Assembly: GCF_017303375.1 (NCBI RefSeq)
Contig: NZ_JAFKOH010000012.1
Location: 1-64,000, forward strand
Reading direction: 5' to 3'
DNA from: Bacillus sp. NTK074B
Lineage (GTDB): Bacteria > Bacillota > Bacilli > Bacillales > Bacillaceae_B
Length of the DNA: 64,000 nucleotides
Positions within the stretch are counted from its first letter, which is position 1. Every line of letters begins with the position of its first letter. The notes under the pieces were generated by a model, which was given only the letters and a program-made list of their open reading frames with translations, made no database searches and was not told the DNA's origin. This document shows positions 61,431-64,000 of the stretch, piece by piece. The translations under genes and the position numbers were made by a program.

Positions 61431-62900
61431 TTGAAGACAAAGAAGAAGTGGTATAAGAAGAAAGGCTGGTTGATCGGTGGGGCCATCATTTTAATCCTGA
61501 CGGCTGTCATGATATACAACCGCATAAAGCCCCTGCCACCAGGGATATCTTATGCCGGCGACACCTATACCATACCTGACAAGGACGTAGAATTCTTATA
61601 CGACCTGACCTATCAGAAGGATGGGAAAGAACAATATGATCAATCGATCTTTGATGAAGTCTATCAAACCATTGAAGAAGCAGATGACTTCCTTATTTTG
61701 GACTTATTCTTAGTAAATGGATATACAAAAGGGGATCGTGATTATCCTAAAATCAGTGAAACCTTATCCAGGAAGATTAAAGAACAAATGAAAAAGAAGC
61801 CCGATTTGAAAGTGGTGTTTATAAGTGATGTCGTCAATAGGACATACGGTTCGCACGAAGCGAAGCAAATCGAGCCATTGGAAAAGCTTGGAGCTGAAGT
61901 CGTCTTTACCGATTTGAATCGTCTAAGAGATCCAAATCTCTTATATTCCGGCGTATGGAGAACCGCTTTAGGATGGTTTGGACAGGACGGCTATGGCTGG
62001 CTGCCCAACCCGATGGCCCCTTCCGCACCAAAGGTCACGATGAGATCCTATTTAAAACTATTAAATGTGAAAGCCAATCATCGAAAAGTCGTCATCACGG
62101 AAGACGCAGGGCTCGTCCTGTCGGCCAACCCCCATGATGCGAGCGGATTTCACTCCAATATCGCGTTCAAGGTAAAAGGGGCTATCCTCCGCGATATGGT
62201 CAAAGCCGAAAAGGCAGTGGCGGCTTTTTCAGGTGGAAATCCTGATGCATTCCCTACTGAAGAAGAGGTCAATGATTCCATCAAAGACCTTCCGCCAAGT
62301 AAATCGTCTGTAAAGGCTCAGCTCCTGACGGAAAGGGAAATACAAAAAGGCGTGGTAAAGGCTCTAGATGATGCCAAAAAAGGCGACGAAGTCTGGATCG
62401 GTATGTTCTACCTCGCCGATCGGGACATTATCGATGCGATAGAAGACGCGGCTGAGCGGAAAGTAGACATACGATTGGTGTTGGACCCGAATCAAAATGC
62501 CTTCGGACAAGAGAAAATCGGACTTCCGAATCTCCCCATTGCCGCCGAGCTTCATAAACTGGAGAACGAACATATTACCATCCGGTGGTATAACACGAAT
62601 AAAGAGCAATATCATACGAAATTCATTTATGTAAAAGGGAAAGATCAAAGCACCGTCATCGGGGGATCTGGTAACTATACGTCCCGGAATATGGATGATT
62701 ATAATCTTGAGGAAAACCTGAAACTGACGGCCCCTTCAGACAGCGAAACCATGAAGGAAATCGACGACTATTTCGACCGGATATGGAATAACAAGAACGG
62801 GACATACACCCTTGACTATGAAAAATATCAGGATAAATTGCCGGCTTTTAAATATGCGATGTATATCCTGCAGAAAATTTTTCAAGTGACAACATATTAG
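61431..62900 (+). CDS. Membrane-anchored phospholipase D-like protein
   Basis: The 489-residue protein has a basic N-terminus, one membrane span (about 12-28), and two PLD (HKD-like) half-sites: NHRKVVITED followed by SANPHDAS, and YHTKFIYVKGKD followed by GGSGNYTSRN. The first site departs from the exact HxKx4D spacing. It may hydrolyse or transfer phosphatidyl groups outside the cell. Start is TTG behind GGGGAA. Confidence 0.85.
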   Translation: MKTKKKWYKKKGWLIGGAIILILTAVMIYNRIKPLPPGISYAGDTYTIPDKDVEFLYDLTYQKDGKEQYDQSIFDEVYQTIEEADDFLILDLFLVNGYTKGDRDYPKISETLSRKIKEQMKKKPDLKVVFISDVVNRTYGSHEAKQIEPLEKLGAEVVFTDLNRLRDPNLLYSGVWRTALGWFGQDGYGWLPNPMAPSAPKVTMRSYLKLLNVKANHRKVVITEDAGLVLSANPHDASGFHSNIAFKVKGAILRDMVKAEKAVAAFSGGNPDAFPTEEEVNDSIKDLPPSKSSVKAQLLTEREIQKGVVKALDDAKKGDEVWIGMFYLADRDIIDAIEDAAERKVDIRLVLDPNQNAFGQEKIGLPNLPIAAELHKLENEHITIRWYNTNKEQYHTKFIYVKGKDQSTVIGGSGNYTSRNMDDYNLEENLKLTAPSDSETMKEIDDYFDRIWNNKNGTYTLDYEKYQDKLPAFKYAMYILQKIFQVTTY

Positions 62901-62926
62901 GTTTTGACTTTTGAAAAAAGGGGAAA
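62901..62926 (+). promoter_or_regulatory. Sigma-B-type promoter of the GlsB-like gene
   Basis: GTTTTG and GGGAAA are separated by 14 bases, 46 bases before the start codon. It begins directly after the stop of the PLD-like gene. Confidence 0.75.
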
Positions 62927-62972
62927 TTAACTTATAACATCATAAAAAAACACTAAATGGAGGTAAGAAAAA

Positions 62973-63230
62973 ATGGGTATCATCTTGTACTTAATTGTTG
63001 GTGGAATCATCGGTTGGTTAGCAGGTCTTATATTAGGTAAAAACGTTCCTGGTGGAATCATCGGAAACATCATCGCCGGTATCATCGGTGCCTGGATCGG
63101 CGGGGAACTTCTTGGAAGCTTCGGTCCGGACCTTGCAGGAATCGCTATCATCCCGGCATTGATTGGAGCGATCATCTTCGTATTCCTATTAAGCTTACTA
63201 CTAAGAGGGATGAGAAGAACATCTCATTAA
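62973..63230 (+). CDS. GlsB/YeaQ/YmgE family stress membrane protein
   Basis: The 85-residue protein has three membrane helices with glycine zippers (GGIIGWLAGLILGKNVPGG, GGELLGSFG). The family is tied to stress response (E. coli YeaQ, YmgE) and named transglycosylase-associated without proof of activity. The sigma-B-type promoter fits. TGGAGG precedes the ATG. Confidence 0.9.
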   Translation: MGIILYLIVGGIIGWLAGLILGKNVPGGIIGNIIAGIIGAWIGGELLGSFGPDLAGIAIIPALIGAIIFVFLLSLLLRGMRRTSH

Positions 63231-63237
63231 GAATACT

Positions 63238-63266
63238 AAAAACCCCTGGATTCCAGGGGTTTTTCA
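63238..63266 (+). terminator. Terminator of the GlsB-like gene
   Basis: AACCCCTGG pairs with CCAGGGGTT, then TTTT. Confidence 0.88.
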
Positions 63267-63285
63267 TTTTGTTCTAAGATGACAT

Positions 63286-63309
63286 AAAAAAACAGCCAAT
63301 GCTGGCTGT
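63286..63309 (-). terminator. Terminator of the 34-aa gene
   Basis: On the minus strand ACAGCCA pairs with TGGCTGT, followed by seven T. Confidence 0.85.
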
Positions 63310-63313
63310 CCTC

Positions 63314-63418
63314 TTAATACGTCATGGATTTCTTCTGTCTCCTCTTATTCCGATACTTCTTATAAAACGGGTAAATGATAGGTCCCCATTTGATCAGTCT
63401 TCCGATTAATCGTTTCAT
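63314..63418 (-). CDS. Small basic peptide (34 aa)
   Basis: The peptide reads MKRLIGRLIKWGPIIYPFYK then KYRNKRRQKKSMTY: an amphipathic N-terminal helix and a very basic tail. It has AGGAGG and a terminator of its own, so it is surely expressed. Similar peptides are, from memory, common in Bacillus genomes; the role is unknown. Membrane or nucleic-acid association is possible. Confidence 0.78.
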   Translation of the reverse strand: MKRLIGRLIKWGPIIYPFYKKYRNKRRQKKSMTY

Positions 63419-63543
63419 AAAGGTAACCTCCTTTGTATAGTAAACTATACCCGTACAGGCAGAAAGAAAACATATGCTAGAATGAAGGCATATCAGGAGA
63501 TTTGCTTGATGAATAAATAATACATTTCACATAAGGAGCCACT

Positions 63544-64000
63544 ATGAATATTCTGATTGCCCCCGATTCATATAAAGGAAGTTTAAGTTCACTCGAGGTC
63601 GGAGCCATCATGAACAAGGCCTTTCTGGATGAATCCTCAAATTTTCAAACAACTGTCATCACCATGGCAGATGGTGGCGAAGGAACGCTTGACACCTTAA
63701 TTTACGCTACGGGAGGAAAGAAAGTAAAAACGATTGCAACCGGTCCTTTAGGAGAAAAAGTCCCTACAGAGTACGGTGTGTTAGGGGATCAAAAAACAGC
63801 TGTTATTGAAATAGCTTCCATTGCCGGGTTACCAATGGTGCCGATAGAAAGACGGAATCCCTTCTACACAACGTCGTATGGAATCGGAGAAGTCATCACC
63901 AGCGCCATTCATGACGGATTCAGAAACTTCATTATTGCTCTCGGCGGGAGCTCGACAAATGATGGGGGATTCGGAATGCTTCAAGCTCTCGGCGTAACCT
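63544..64000 (+). CDS. Glycerate kinase, partial at window end
   Basis: The first 152 codons of a glycerate kinase of the GlxK/GarK type are present: NILIAPDSYKGSLSS, MADGGEGTLDTL, AGLPMVP and ALGGSSTNDGGFGML. The family phosphorylates D-glycerate. AAGGAG precedes the ATG at 63544. The remaining two-thirds lies beyond the window. Confidence 0.95.
   Translation, partial: MNILIAPDSYKGSLSSLEVGAIMNKAFLDESSNFQTTVITMADGGEGTLDTLIYATGGKKVKTIATGPLGEKVPTEYGVLGDQKTAVIEIASIAGLPMVPIERRNPFYTTSYGIGEVITSAIHDGFRNFIIALGGSSTNDGGFGMLQALGVT

Overview
The window is about 64 kb of chromosome from a spore-forming member of the Bacillaceae, probably a Rossellomorea- or Bacillus-like species. This rests on the spore genes (pbpG, rsfA, cwlJ-gerQ, an Sda-like gene, a KinE-type kinase), bacillithiol synthesis (bshB2), coproheme-type haem synthesis (hemQ), sigma-B-type promoters, and a gene order in the first 21 kb that follows the Bacillus subtilis speB-speE / ywh / ywg / ywf / ywd / pdxK region. 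A perfect ParB site (parS) at 17955-17970 and a 15/16 match at 57974-57989 suggest a region on the origin-proximal part of a chromosome arm. No rRNA, tRNA, CRISPR array or transposase gene was seen.

Layout. 0.4-5.9 kb: an SDR-type reductase, the polyamine genes speE-speB, and divergent pbpG. 6.5-21 kb: core genes (ywhD-ywhC, ywhB, ywgA, ywfO, DUF1450, rsfA, lipL, pta, hemQ, cwlJ-gerQ, the DUF4230-ung-zinc-knuckle-ywdI-ywdK operon, a sigma-B-type stress protein, pdxK). 21-24.7 kb: yojF-bshB2 and a TetR-controlled ABC exporter with two matched operators. 24.8-28.7 kb: an immune-inhibitor-A metalloprotease, a sigma-B-type SDR, and a small lipoprotein carrying a copy of the protease prodomain motif. 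28.9-31.3 kb: a split sigma factor pair (SigO/RsoA-like) followed by two peptidoglycan hydrolases and a YvrJ peptide. 31.4-32.4 kb: a non-coding composite repeat and a holin-like type I toxin gene. 32.4-45 kb: metabolism and transport (sugar dehydrogenase, HAD phosphatase, BCCT, AtoE, YjiH, tdh-kbl, PatB), with an Sda-like inhibitor about 1.8 kb from an orphan KinE-type kinase. 45-52.7 kb: AlkD with a coupled zinc-knuckle peptide, YczE, an SDR / QueA-paralogue / broken VOC operon, a ZTP riboswitch with folD, and YhfW. 52.7-56.8 kb: an A/T-rich operon with a secreted DUF2712-type protein, three membrane proteins, an ABC ATPase and an exported accessory protein. 57-64 kb: msrAB, CHY zinc finger, NmrA-like, HAD, MFS, PLD-like, GlsB-type protein and a glycerate kinase cut by the window end.

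Non-coding architecture is unusually rich. There are (i) repeats bounded by about 22-bp terminal inverted repeats with no transposase; (ii) tandem units of 126-127 bp that each fold into a long hairpin, whose stems differ between arrays but stay self-complementary; (iii) tracts of 5-6 short motifs phased at 20-21 bp, with a different core in each tract; and (iv) a 13-bp GAGGGACGGACCT motif recurring at gene borders. The two most system-like loci are the split-sigma/cell-wall-lysis cassette and the DUF2712/ABC operon.
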